This document shows positions 1-6,895 of a DNA stretch of 17,616 bases, piece by piece (the stretch's first letter is position 1; each line of letters begins with the position of its first letter). Under the pieces are notes generated by a model. That model saw only the letters and a list, made by a program, of their open reading frames with translations. It searched no databases and had not been told where the DNA came from. The DNA is from DASPJR01 sp035628505 (GTDB lineage: Bacteria; Planctomycetota; SZUA-567; H5-PLA8): positions 1-17,616 of the forward strand of contig DASPJR010000153.1 of the NCBI GenBank assembly GCA_035628505.1, given 5' to 3'. The translations under genes and the position numbers were made by a program.

Positions 1-57
1 GAATGACTCCCCAATCAAAAAAGCGACTGAACCTGAAACTTTGGTAACTGAAATCTT

Positions 58-522
58 TTAAGCGAGCGGCTCCCACTTGGCCGGGTTCTGCGCGGCGTGC
101 GGGTGGTTGGTTCCAGCATAAACCTTGAGCTTGGAGAGGAACACCTTGCCCAGCAGGGTCTTGGGCAGCATGCGCCGAACGGACTCGTAGATGATTGTCG
201 TCGGATTCTTTTTCTGCTCTTCGGCCAGCGTGCGCACGCGAAGACCACCGGGGTAGCCCGACCATTTCTGGTAGGTCTTGCCCTCGTACTTCTTGGGATG
301 GACCTTGATCTTCTCGGCGTTGATGACGATGACGAAGTCGCCCGTATCAATGTGAGGAGTATAGGTTGGCTTGTCCTTGCCCATCAGGCGCATGGCGATG
401 GGAACCGAGAGCCGGCCGAGAGACTGATCGGCGGCATCGACGATGAACCAGTTCTGCTTCACCTCGCCCGCTTTGGCGCTGTAGGACTTGAAGGACTTGG
501 GCTTTGCTGCGACGGCCGGCAT
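58..522 (-). CDS. rplM: 50S ribosomal protein L13
   Basis: Large-subunit ribosomal protein L13 (uL13), an early-assembly 23S rRNA-binding protein. The 154-aa product is slightly longer than the usual ~142 because of about 12 extra N-terminal residues. Family landmarks are visible: WFIVDA (25-30) followed by LGRL (35-38), GDFVIVINAEKI (61-72), and the C-terminal signature block running from VRRMLP (115-120) through LLGKVF to the AGTNHPH segment (136-142). The ATG at 520-522 is preceded on the minus strand by an AGAGGAGT Shine-Dalgarno (531-538) at good spacing, which supports this start. rpsI (S9) normally follows rplM; only 57 bases remain before the window edge and no ATG is seen there, so its presence cannot be judged. 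A strong promoter and a leader hairpin lie upstream. Identification is secure. Confidence 0.97.
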   Translation of the reverse strand: MPAVAAKPKSFKSYSAKAGEVKQNWFIVDAADQSLGRLSVPIAMRLMGKDKPTYTPHIDTGDFVIVINAEKIKVHPKKYEGKTYQKWSGYPGGLRVRTLAEEQKKNPTTIIYESVRRMLPKTLLGKVFLSKLKVYAGTNHPHAAQNPAKWEPLA

Positions 523-576
523 GACTCTAAACTCCTCTTTACTGCTCTTTTCTCACGGTCAGTTAAAAACACAAGA

Positions 577-597
577 CCGCCCAAAGACATCGGGCGG
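577..597 (-). promoter_or_regulatory. Hairpin in the rplM 5' leader (terminator/attenuator-like)
   Basis: On the minus strand a 6-bp GC stem (CCGCCC/GGGCGG, arms 592-597 and 577-582) is followed by a U-rich stretch (TCTTGTGTTTTTAA). It lies inside the predicted rplM leader, between the promoter at 699-727 and the start codon. It could terminate read-through from the small-gene cassette upstream, attenuate rplM, or be part of an autoregulatory ribosomal-protein leader. The sequence shows only the stem and the U-tract; the role is inference. Confidence 0.45.
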
Positions 598-698
598 GAA
601 AGAAGAAAGTTAATGTAGGCCAAATGAAAGTCAAGACCATATTTTGACAATCTGGCTCGGCCGAATGAATGGTTCCAGCCGGACCGCGGCACGTGCTC

Positions 699-727
699 TT
701 TATAGACCGGGATTCTGAATGTGTCAA
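699..727 (-). promoter_or_regulatory. Sigma70-type promoter for rplM
   Basis: Read on the minus strand: TTGACA (722-727), a 17-base spacer, TATAAA (699-704). The -35 is perfect and the -10 is 5/6 to consensus at optimal spacing. Transcription would start near 692 and give a leader of about 170 nt before rplM. This is the best promoter match in the window. Confidence 0.75.
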
Positions 728-800
728 GCTGCACGGAGCGGCGCACTCAAACTGAAAGCACTTGTGCTGCGTGGTGAAAAAATGGGCAGAATGGCAGGCG

Positions 801-1019
801 TTAGTGATTCACGGTGTCAAAAACATGCACAGTGCCTATGCAGTTGTTTTGCGCTATCAGCGTGATGTTCTTTGACTTGCGGTTGAGCACAATTTCGCTC
901 AGATCGCCGGGCCGGAGCGAAACGACCTTCCAGCCTTCTGCTTTGAGCTGCTGAATCACGCCGCTGACAGGTTTGTCAATGATTTCAGCCCAGTGATCGC
1001 GCGTGACAGGCAGACTCAT
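801..1019 (-). CDS. Small protein, 72 aa, possible potato inhibitor I (I13/eglin)-like fold
   Basis: A 72-aa product with no signal peptide or membrane segment. I chose the ATG at 1017-1019 because a perfect AGGAGG (1027-1032) sits 7 bases upstream; the frame continues further upstream but has no comparable ribosome site. The pattern HWAEIIDKPV, then VVSLRPGD, then a beta-strand pair ending TVHVF resembles by eye the layout of small serine-protease inhibitors of family I13 (W/F-P-E-V-V-G-K-x-V ... LPEGS ... RVRVF). The reactive-site loop is not obviously conserved and this match is memory-based, so function is uncertain. It is the second gene of a two-gene minus-strand cassette, 73 bases after the 95-aa gene. 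The strong ribosome site supports a real gene. Confidence 0.6.
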   Translation of the reverse strand: MSLPVTRDHWAEIIDKPVSGVIQQLKAEGWKVVSLRPGDLSEIVLNRKSKNITLIAQNNCIGTVHVFDTVNH

Positions 1020-1092
1020 CACAATGCCTCCTGAATTTTGAATACGCGGAAGAAACATGGAGTTCCTTCCGCAGGGTAGCCACAACATCCTA

Positions 1093-1380
1093 CTAACGAG
1101 CCTGCTTGAACCAGTCAGCCACGAGTCGGCTCGCGACCGGATTCGTGAAATCGTATTTGAACACCGCATCGTTCATGACAATCAGATCACTGGAAGCCAG
1201 GCATTCAGGAGCTGCATCGTTGGGAGTATAAGGACGATTGTTGATGAATAAGCGCGTACGGCCGGGGGAAGATTGATCGTCGTCGGCGAGCACGGCCCGG
1301 ACGACGGGCTTGTCGCGGAAGAGCGCCGGAGCGAGCCGGTTTATGGTCCAGCCCGCATGAAGTTGAACGACGGCCATCAT
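1093..1380 (-). CDS. Hypothetical small protein, 95 aa
   Basis: I do not recognise this family. The product starts with two consecutive Met codons; GAGGA at 1387-1391 lies 6 bases before the first, which supports translation from 1380. It is soluble, with no signal peptide or membrane helix. The C-terminal half has a beta-strand-like stretch (RLFINNRPYTP, then LIVMNDAVFKYDF) followed by a helical end rich in Ala and Val and one pair of aromatics (ADWFKQAR). It heads a minus-strand pair with the 72-aa gene and is divergent from obg, 169 bases away. Pairing with a protein resembling a small inhibitor could hint at a shared role, but nothing in the sequence says what that is. Confidence 0.55.
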   Translation of the reverse strand: MMAVVQLHAGWTINRLAPALFRDKPVVRAVLADDDQSSPGRTRLFINNRPYTPNDAAPECLASSDLIVMNDAVFKYDFTNPVASRLVADWFKQAR

Positions 1381-1493
1381 GTGCTGTCCTCAATCTTTTG
1401 GGCTGAATAGATCGCGTTCAAAAAAGACACACACGAGCGTTCGGCTTGAGCGCTTGCAAGCACTGGTCCACTTTCGATGAAACGGGCATATCA

Positions 1494-1522
1494 TTGGCGG
1501 ATCAGGCATTCTGGCTTACAAT
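1494..1522 (+). promoter_or_regulatory. Sigma70-type promoter for obg
   Basis: TTGGCG (1494-1499), a 17-base spacer, TACAAT (1517-1522). Transcription would begin near 1529, leaving a very short leader of about 20 nt before the ATG at 1550. Confidence 0.55.
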
Positions 1523-1549
1523 GCGGCAAACAGGAGTTTGAACCAGACG

Positions 1550-2569
1550 ATGTTCATCGACGAAACACGTATTCATGTTAAGGCCGGAGACGGCGGCAAT
1601 GGCGCCGTCGCGTTCCTGCGTTTGAAGTTCATGCCCTGGGGTGGGCCGGCCGGCGGCGATGGCGGCAAAGGCGGCGATATCGTTTTCGAAGCCACGAATA
1701 ACGTCGACACGCTTCTGCCGCTCTACCGCAAGCGCCGCATCGTGGCTCAGAACGGACAGAATGGCGGAGCCAAAAACTGTTCCGGGCGTTCAGCCAAAGA
1801 CGTGACCGTCCGCGTACCGCCTGGAACCATCGTGCGCGACCTGGATACCAAAGAAATCCTGTGCGATCTGACTCAGCCGGGGCAGACGTTCATCGTTGCC
1901 AAGGGCGGGAAAGGCGGCCGCGGCAATCAGCATTTCGCCACGTCGACCCACCAGACGCCCCGTCACGCTGAAAAGGGTGAACCGGGCGAAGAACGCAACC
2001 TGCATCTGGAACTGAAGCTGATCGCCGACGCTGGCCTGATCGGACTGCCGAACGCCGGCAAAAGCACGCTGCTCAGCCGCATCAGCGCCGCGCGTCCGAA
2101 GATCGCCGATTATCCGTTCACGACGAAAGAGCCGCAGCTGGGCATTGTTGATATCGGCGATTACCGCCAGGTCGTTGTGGCCGATCTTCCAGGGCTCATC
2201 GAAGGCGCTCACAAGGGAACGGGACTGGGCGACGAGTTCCTGCGCCACGTCGAACGCACCAGCTTTCTGATTCACGTGCTGGACGGCGCGCCGCCAGATG
2301 AATCGGACCCGGTTGAAAACTTCAAGCTCATCGAAAAGGAGCTCAAAGAGTATTCAGAGGAGCTCTACAAGCGGCCGCGCCTGATCGTGTTCAACAAGAT
2401 GGATGTCACAGGCGCCGACGAGAATCTCAAGCGTTTTAAGAAGAAGATCAAAGGCGAAGTTATGGCGATCTCGGCGGCGACAAGTCAGGGCATCCAGGAA
2501 TTCATGCTGCGGCTGCTCAATGAAGTGTCCGCTCGTAAGCAGAAAGCTGAAAGCAGAACGCTCGCGTGA
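1550..2569 (+). CDS. obg: Obg/CgtA-family ribosome-associated GTPase
   Basis: Conserved essential GTPase acting in 50S maturation and stress/cell-cycle control. From the ATG at 1550 the product is 339 aa: a Gly-rich Obg fold (about 1-155, with repeated GGDGGKGG and KGGKGGRGN motifs) followed by the G domain with G1 GLPNAGKST (165-173), G3 DLPGL (212-216), G4 NKMD (282-285) and G5 ISA (307-309). No C-terminal OCT extension is present, as in the shorter ObgE class. A TTG at 1538 in the same frame is possible, but family members begin with M-F/K-F-V/I-D-E, matching the ATG; the AGGAG at 1532-1536 is 13 bases from the ATG and only one from the TTG. The switch I region reads FTTKEPQLG, where a hydrophobic residue usually replaces the Lys. 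Identification is firm; the start is slightly uncertain. Confidence 0.95.
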   Translation: MFIDETRIHVKAGDGGNGAVAFLRLKFMPWGGPAGGDGGKGGDIVFEATNNVDTLLPLYRKRRIVAQNGQNGGAKNCSGRSAKDVTVRVPPGTIVRDLDTKEILCDLTQPGQTFIVAKGGKGGRGNQHFATSTHQTPRHAEKGEPGEERNLHLELKLIADAGLIGLPNAGKSTLLSRISAARPKIADYPFTTKEPQLGIVDIGDYRQVVVADLPGLIEGAHKGTGLGDEFLRHVERTSFLIHVLDGAPPDESDPVENFKLIEKELKEYSEELYKRPRLIVFNKMDVTGADENLKRFKKKIKGEVMAISAATSQGIQEFMLRLLNEVSARKQKAESRTLA

Positions 2570-2616
2570 TATTTTCAATTTGAAAATGCGACGCGAATTT
2601 TGAAAAATAATATGTC

Positions 2617-2637
2617 GCAATAGCGAATAGCTATTGC
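2617..2637. repeat. Hairpin downstream of obg
   Basis: Perfect 8-bp inverted repeat GCAATAGC/GCTATTGC with a GAATA loop, 47 bases after the obg stop. No U-tract follows on the plus strand, so it is not a classical intrinsic terminator, although it is well placed to stabilise the obg 3' end. An AT-rich imperfect palindrome lies just upstream (about 2572-2588). Confidence 0.4.
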
Positions 2638-2731
2638 CACGTTCCCTTGCACATGTTAATTTTTGCCGATCTGTATAAGCGCGATAAGGCGATAACCCGC
2701 TCCAGAAGCATCGCGAGCGCGGCCGCCTGTT

Positions 2732-4684
2732 GTGAAACAGAGGGGAATGCTGACTTTGGACTTCTCGCGATTCGCACGTACATCATCGGCCTGTCTGTTC
2801 GCTTTCTTCTCGGCATTGTGCGCCAATCACACGCTCTACGCTGAAGAAGAAAAAGGCGAAACGATTTTCGTCAGTCCCGATACGCCAGCTGAAGATGCCG
2901 CTCCGGCGCCGTCACCTCGCACCGTTCAGATCCGTCGCGGTGAGCCTGTGCCGGTCAGCAACCGTCTGGCAGATCCCAAGCCCGGCGATGCGCCCAAGCC
3001 CGGACCGGTTGCGACAACCGATGCAGCCGCTGAACAGAAAGGTTATTACCTGCCCGAAGATGCGGCGATTGAAATTGCCCTGCTCAACAATCTCGGATTG
3101 AAGCTCGCACGGCTCAATGATCGCGCCGCAGACATCAACGTGCGCGTGGCCTGGGCTGAGTTTTATCCCACGTTCCGCACGGGGCTCACGCATTCCAATT
3201 CGCGCGCGTCCGGACAGAACGCCGGGGACGGCACGACCACGCTTTCAGGCGGAATTGCCCAGCGCACGCCGTGGGGAACCGATCTCGATTTCGCACTCGC
3301 CGAAAGCCGCTCCAAGTTTGACACTGACACTGCCACGGGAAGTATGAGCTTCAACGTTCGCCAGCCGCTGTGGCGCGGCATGGGTACGGATGTGAACCTC
3401 GCGGGCGTGCGAACTGCGCGCATCAACCGCCTGATCTCCCGCGGCGGGCTGGATCTGCAGACGCAGCAGCTCATTTTCAACGTTCGCACTGCGTACTCCG
3501 ACATCATCAGCCAGATTCAGAGCCGCGAAGTCAATCGCCAGGCGGTGCGCTCCGCAAAGACCTTCCTGGAATTAAGCGACGCGCGCGAAAAAGCCGGCCA
3601 GGTCACGAAGCTCGACGTCTTCAACGCCGACGTTCAGCTGCGCAATCGCGAACTGGACCTGCTGCAGACCGAGCGCGCCCTGGAAAACGCCTACGACCGC
3701 TTGAAAGTTCTGATGGACATCGATTTGACGGAGCTCATCCGAGTCGATGCCCCGACGATCGACTTCGGCGACAAGGGCGATCCGGACGTCAAGCGCGAGC
3801 TGCGCTCAGACGAGGTCACCGGCACGGTGGTGCTCGTATCGTCGAAGGACGACAAGCCCGTTGGCGAGCCGAAAGTTCTCTTCCAGGCGATTCACTTCGA
3901 TGAAGGCGTGATCCTGAAGGAGGCGCTGGACAATCGAATTCAACTCCTGAACGCGCGCCGCGATCTGGCCATCCAGAAGCTCCAGACCGTGTCTGCCAAG
4001 AACGGACTGGGGCATCAGATCGACCTGGTCGGCGGGCTTGATCGCACGAACGCCGGCCGCTCCATCGTTGAAGGCGACAACGGCCGCGAGGTGCAGGGCT
4101 GGAACGCGGGCCTTCAGGCTACCTTCCCCTGGGGCAAGATCCGCGACCGCGCCACCTACGAACGCGCGCTGCTGGATCTGCAGGCTGCCGAGATCAACCT
4201 CAAGCAGGTGCGCACCAGTGTTCAGTCCGAAGTGCGCGAGATCATGCGCAATCTGCGTGAGCTCGAAAAAGCGCTGATGGTGGAAGGCCGCCGCGTGGAA
4301 GCCGCAAAGCGCTCCGTAGAGGCGGCGCAGATCAGCTTCGACCGCGGTCTGAAAGACAGCTTCGACGTCATCCGCGCCGAGGACGATCTGCTGCGCGCGA
4401 AGACTCAGTTCATCACGCGAAAGCTGGCCTATGCTGTTCGTATCGCCGAGCTCGAAACGGTTGTCGGCAAGCCGACGGGCCGCGTGGATCTCACCGGGCA
4501 GAGCGTCGGTGGTCTGATCGACGTGAAGCTGCCGGACTCGGTCAAGGAGCGCGGTCTGCCCAAGCTGCAGCCCGATCCGGAGCCGCGGCCGGAAGACGAT
4601 CCGTTCAACAACAGCCGCGAGTACCGCAAGGACTACAAGCCCAACCGCAGCTCGCCGGTGCAGGTGGACGTTCCAGCCAAGTAG
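2732..4684 (+). CDS. TolC-family outer membrane efflux protein
   Basis: Outer-membrane channel of the TolC/OEP family, expected to act as a trimer with a periplasmic adaptor and an inner-membrane pump. A Sec signal (basic SRFAR, hydrophobic core, LYA cleavage site near residue 37) is followed by a Pro/Ala/Asp-rich linker (about 38-105). Two OEP repeats follow, with long amphipathic helices (for example around NVRTAYSDIISQ and SVQSEVREIMRNLREL) and the typical tract of Ala- and Glu-rich coiled helices. A charged insert of about 50 residues separates the halves. The C-terminus is a Pro/Asp/Arg-rich tail. At 650 aa it is longer than the usual 420-500. The start is either GTG 2732 or ATG 2747; neither has an ideal ribosome site. 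No adaptor or pump gene is adjacent, so the substrate is unknown. Confidence 0.88.
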   Translation: MKQRGMLTLDFSRFARTSSACLFAFFSALCANHTLYAEEEKGETIFVSPDTPAEDAAPAPSPRTVQIRRGEPVPVSNRLADPKPGDAPKPGPVATTDAAAEQKGYYLPEDAAIEIALLNNLGLKLARLNDRAADINVRVAWAEFYPTFRTGLTHSNSRASGQNAGDGTTTLSGGIAQRTPWGTDLDFALAESRSKFDTDTATGSMSFNVRQPLWRGMGTDVNLAGVRTARINRLISRGGLDLQTQQLIFNVRTAYSDIISQIQSREVNRQAVRSAKTFLELSDAREKAGQVTKLDVFNADVQLRNRELDLLQTERALENAYDRLKVLMDIDLTELIRVDAPTIDFGDKGDPDVKRELRSDEVTGTVVLVSSKDDKPVGEPKVLFQAIHFDEGVILKEALDNRIQLLNARRDLAIQKLQTVSAKNGLGHQIDLVGGLDRTNAGRSIVEGDNGREVQGWNAGLQATFPWGKIRDRATYERALLDLQAAEINLKQVRTSVQSEVREIMRNLRELEKALMVEGRRVEAAKRSVEAAQISFDRGLKDSFDVIRAEDDLLRAKTQFITRKLAYAVRIAELETVVGKPTGRVDLTGQSVGGLIDVKLPDSVKERGLPKLQPDPEPRPEDDPFNNSREYRKDYKPNRSSPVQVDVPAK

Positions 4685-4694
4685 CGCTGGGACC

Positions 4695-4711
4695 GCCGGC
4701 GTCTCGCCGGC
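4695..4711. repeat. GC hairpin GCCGGCG-TCT-CGCCGGC
   Basis: Perfect 7-bp stem with a 3-base loop, 10 bases after the tolC-like stop codon. No U-tract follows. It directly adjoins the second hairpin at 4719-4739, so the two may be one repeat unit. Confidence 0.6.
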
Positions 4712-4718
4712 CCACGTA

Positions 4719-4739
4719 GCGCAAGCTGTTAGCTTGCGC
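4719..4739. repeat. REP-like hairpin, copy 1 of a family of three
   Basis: Perfect 9-bp stem GCGCAAGCT/AGCTTGCGC with a GTT loop, preceded by CCCACGTA. The same core recurs in inverted orientation at 7420-7441 and, degenerate, near 8984-9004. Confidence 0.65.
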
Positions 4740-4854
4740 ATCTCTCTTAAAGAGACGCTGAGCGAAGCAGCAAGCCCATCGTCGTAAGCCTGCAATCTGG
4801 TTTAGATTCGCCCGCGTCCACGGAAGAGAACAGAATCCCGTCTCTGGTTATCCA

Positions 4855-5016
4855 TCCCCCCTCAACCTTACTGAGACGATTTGACTCCGGCATTAGCGAC
4901 TCAGATTTTTTATAAAGTTTAGCTATCTTCTAAAGCATTCTCTGCTGAAGGCTTATAGGAAGGATGGCAGCCGTAATTCGATCCTTTATGCAATCCTGTG
5001 CATGCAAAGGACGGCC
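4855..5016. repeat. Diverged direct repeat, copy 1
   Basis: Shares with 5054-5193, in the same order: CCCCT..AACCT, GGCATTAGCGA, GTCAGATTTTTTA-like runs (here CTCAGATTTTTTA), CTATCTTCTAAAGC, and CAATCCTGTGCATGCAA. This copy carries about 20 extra bases before the final block. Confidence 0.65.
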
Positions 5017-5053
5017 ACCCGCTGTTTCACATAAGAAGCCGCACCGCTTTGCG

Positions 5054-5193
5054 TCTCCCCTTAACCTACTAAGACAACTAGCCTGGGGCATTAGCGAGTC
5101 AGATTTTTTAAAAAGTTGACTATCTTCTAAAGCGTTCTCGGCAGGAGGCTTGTAGGCACGCTTAGCAATCCTGTGCATGCAACGGGACGCCAA
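5054..5193. repeat. Diverged direct repeat, copy 2
   Basis: Second, shorter copy of the unit at 4855-5016. It contains GGCATTAGCGAGTCAG, CTATCTTCTAAAGC and CAATCCTGTGCATGCAA. The spacer between the copies holds unrelated sequence of about 40 bases. Confidence 0.65.
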
Positions 5194-5236
5194 ACGATTT
5201 GCGCATCTCGAATTTCCGAACCTGGACGGATGCCCC

Positions 5237-5461
5237 TTTCCCCAAAGGGGAAATGTATCAAAGCCCAGGGTTGTCCCGACCTCTCGGGACTACCCTGGGT
5301 TTCGGCGATTGAACACGACTTCAACCCTGAAGGGGTTGCGCCAAACCGCGGCCTTGGACACAACCCCTTCAGGGTTGTGCCGTTCGTAATTCTCGCCAAC
5401 CCAGGGTAGCCCTCCTGCGTCGGGCAACCCTGGGCTTTGTTCTGTTTCCCCTTTGGGGAAA
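5237..5461. repeat. Near-perfect palindrome of about 225 bp with nested hairpins
   Basis: The arms are 5237-5338 and 5361-5461 around a 22-base centre. Matching blocks in inverted order include TTTCCCCAAAGGGGAAA (5237-5253, complemented at 5445-5461), CAAAGCCCAGGGTTG, CTACCCTGGGTT, and CAACCCTGAAGGGGTTG (5322-5338, perfectly complemented at 5361-5377). Several blocks are themselves palindromic, including the outer 17-mer and CCCGACCTCTCGGG. The DNA could form a large cruciform or, if transcribed, a branched RNA. No protein or terminal transposon motif is recognisable. Confidence 0.85.
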
Positions 5462-5476
5462 GAAACAGCTGGGTGG

Positions 5477-5505
5477 CACCGAAAGCTGCGCAGCAGCTAT
5501 CGGTG
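5477..5505. repeat. Two-step hairpin beside the palindrome
   Basis: CACCGA pairs with TCGGTG and AGCTGC with GCAGCT around a GCA loop, with one A:A mismatch between the two stems. It lies 15 bases after the large palindrome and probably belongs to the same repeat complex. Confidence 0.6.
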
Positions 5506-5648
5506 TCGAGCGCAGCGAGATTTCAACGCCGAACGAGAAAGGTTGCGTCGCTGGACGAATTCCCGTCGTGCTAACCAGAGTCCGCGTGAGCGCCACCCGC
5601 GTTGCTTCTTTGTTGACCCAGCGGCAAGCACAGCGGTAGGATTTTGTC

Positions 5649-6146
5649 ATGAGTACACTAGGCTACTGGTTTCATATCTCTCTTTTGCTCATTGCCGGGC
5701 TAGGTTGCAGTCGGAGCCACGCAGGGCAGCCAGAGCGTTCTCCCATAATCGAAAGCGGAGAGGTTGACGCAGATATTTTGCAGGTTTGCTTTGATCGTTT
5801 GGACCGGAAGATGACTATGAAGGCGAATAGCCTTGAGGCCGGTGAGTTTTTTGAACAATGGAATCTCCGTGCGCGTTTAAATCTGACAGTCAGCAAGGTC
5901 AACCCCAAATTGAGATTCAACGGCAATTTTGAGAACGTCAAGGCGATTGACATTCTAGAGGAGTTTTGCCGTCAGACGGGGGTTGACTGGATCATCGCAG
6001 CGGACGTCGGCGGTACAGGGATGATTGTAGATACACCCGAAAAAATTAAAGCATTTGCCGACAAATACCCACGCACCGCAGCGCTGATCCGTGAGTACCG
6101 CAAGAAACGCAAGGATGACAAGAGTGGGGACGATCAGAAAAAGTAA
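5649..6146 (+). CDS. Small exported protein (possible lipoprotein) with STN/N0-like segment
   Basis: A 165-aa product with an N-terminal hydrophobic signal (about 5-19). Cys20 follows GLG, an imperfect lipobox, while SHA at 23-25 offers an alternative signal peptidase I site. Residues 76-125 (LNLTVSKV..., NFENVKAIDILEEFCRQTG, then a short strand pair) resemble the secretin/TonB short N-terminal (STN, N0-like) fold, which normally docks to partner proteins at the outer membrane. The C-terminus is strongly charged and Lys-rich (151-165). TAGG at 5637-5640 is a modest ribosome site 8 bases upstream of the ATG. No secretin or TonB receptor is adjacent; the next gene is a membrane protein 50 bases downstream on the same strand. 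The fold is inferred from pattern only. Confidence 0.7.
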   Translation: MSTLGYWFHISLLLIAGLGCSRSHAGQPERSPIIESGEVDADILQVCFDRLDRKMTMKANSLEAGEFFEQWNLRARLNLTVSKVNPKLRFNGNFENVKAIDILEEFCRQTGVDWIIAADVGGTGMIVDTPEKIKAFADKYPRTAALIREYRKKRKDDKSGDDQKK

Positions 6147-6196
6147 TCAGTGCTGTCGCATGGTTTTACTTCCTCTACGGCAAGGCAGACTAATGC

Positions 6197-6871
6197 ATGC
6201 ATGAAGCAGGAAAGGAAGACTCGCGCAGTGTGACGCTCTCAGGATTTATCCTTGGGGCCGCCGTAGCTGGCATTTTCATGTTACTTTGCCTCGTTGTTGC
6301 CCTGCTCGTTAACGGTCCGATTATTGCCGAACGTTTCCAGATGAATCCGCAGAAGCTCGTATTGCGGATTGTACGCAGCATCCTTGCGACAGTACCGTTG
6401 GCGGCACTACTTTCAGGCGCGTTGGCGTCGGCGCTCCATCGCCAGTGGAATACGACCTTTGCCATGTGTATTTCAGCGATTCCCGCAGTCGTCATCCTGG
6501 CGTACACGGGTTCTCAGGCACTTGGCCCGTTGTCGGTCTTTTTTATCGTGTACCTTTTCTCACGGCATTCAATCCGCTCTAATTCGTGGTTCATACCATG
6601 TTGGCTGTTCCTCATTACCGGCCTTCTGCTTTTCATCTTCGGGGTCTTTGTCGCTGATTTTCCCCGGAAGCAGTTAGCAGACACTCTAGCCGGAGCATCG
6701 TGCGGATCGCTCTTTATTACTGATTCAATTCTGTTGTGGCGAATTGGGCAGCTGGAGGGCCAGGGGCGTTTGCAACCTCCTGACAAGGGATTTCGCTATT
6801 CGCTCTCGACGCTGCTGCTTTTTGTACTCTGCACAGCGACGTACGTGACGGTTTTGGTCAAGATGTTTTAG
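6197..6871 (+). CDS. Multi-pass membrane protein of unknown function
   Basis: A 224-aa hydrophobic product; I do not recognise the family. Likely membrane segments are about 14-38, 61-80, 87-104, 110-122, 131-153, 160-181 and 201-220, with short polar loops. The N-terminal 13 residues are hydrophilic, and loop 183-200 is the longest. No catalytic motif is evident. The ATG at 6197 lacks a clear ribosome site; a GTG at 6230 is an alternative that would shorten the N-terminus by 11 residues. It probably forms an operon with the exported STN-like protein ending 50 bases upstream and is convergent with the SUKH-like gene, 24 bases away. Its base composition is slightly lower in GC than the neighbouring housekeeping genes. 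Confidence 0.7.
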   Translation: MHEAGKEDSRSVTLSGFILGAAVAGIFMLLCLVVALLVNGPIIAERFQMNPQKLVLRIVRSILATVPLAALLSGALASALHRQWNTTFAMCISAIPAVVILAYTGSQALGPLSVFFIVYLFSRHSIRSNSWFIPCWLFLITGLLLFIFGVFVADFPRKQLADTLAGASCGSLFITDSILLWRIGQLEGQGRLQPPDKGFRYSLSTLLLFVLCTATYVTVLVKMF

Positions 6872-6895
6872 AAGAAAGGTGCCAAGGACCTCCCG

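Larger units (their letters stand above)
4685..5648. repeat. Gene-free repeat island (about 960 bp)
   Basis: No convincing coding region lies between the tolC-like gene and the gene at 5649. Short open frames here run through palindromic sequence and have no ribosome sites. The stretch holds, in order: two hairpins immediately after the tolC-like stop (4695-4711 and 4719-4739), a diverged direct repeat pair (about 4855-5016 and 5054-5193), a palindrome of about 225 bp (5237-5461), and another hairpin (5477-5505). The components are described separately. The density suggests accumulated non-autonomous repeats rather than a single decayed gene. Confidence 0.7.

Noticed and set aside
630..648. 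GTCAA-N9-TTGAC inverted repeat as an operator near rplM
   Set aside because: The half-sites are short and equally explained by chance or overlapping -35-like hexamers; it lies downstream of a much better promoter.
1521..1541. Seven-codon upstream frame ahead of obg
   Set aside because: It overlaps the predicted -10 box, so it would lie upstream of the transcript start.
4855..5193. Possible CRISPR array
   Set aside because: Only two long, diverged units are present with no regular short repeats or uniform spacers, and no cas gene is nearby.
4930..5650. Several short open frames in the repeat island
   Set aside because: They run across palindromic and repeated DNA, lack ribosome sites, and their products mirror the inverted repeats.
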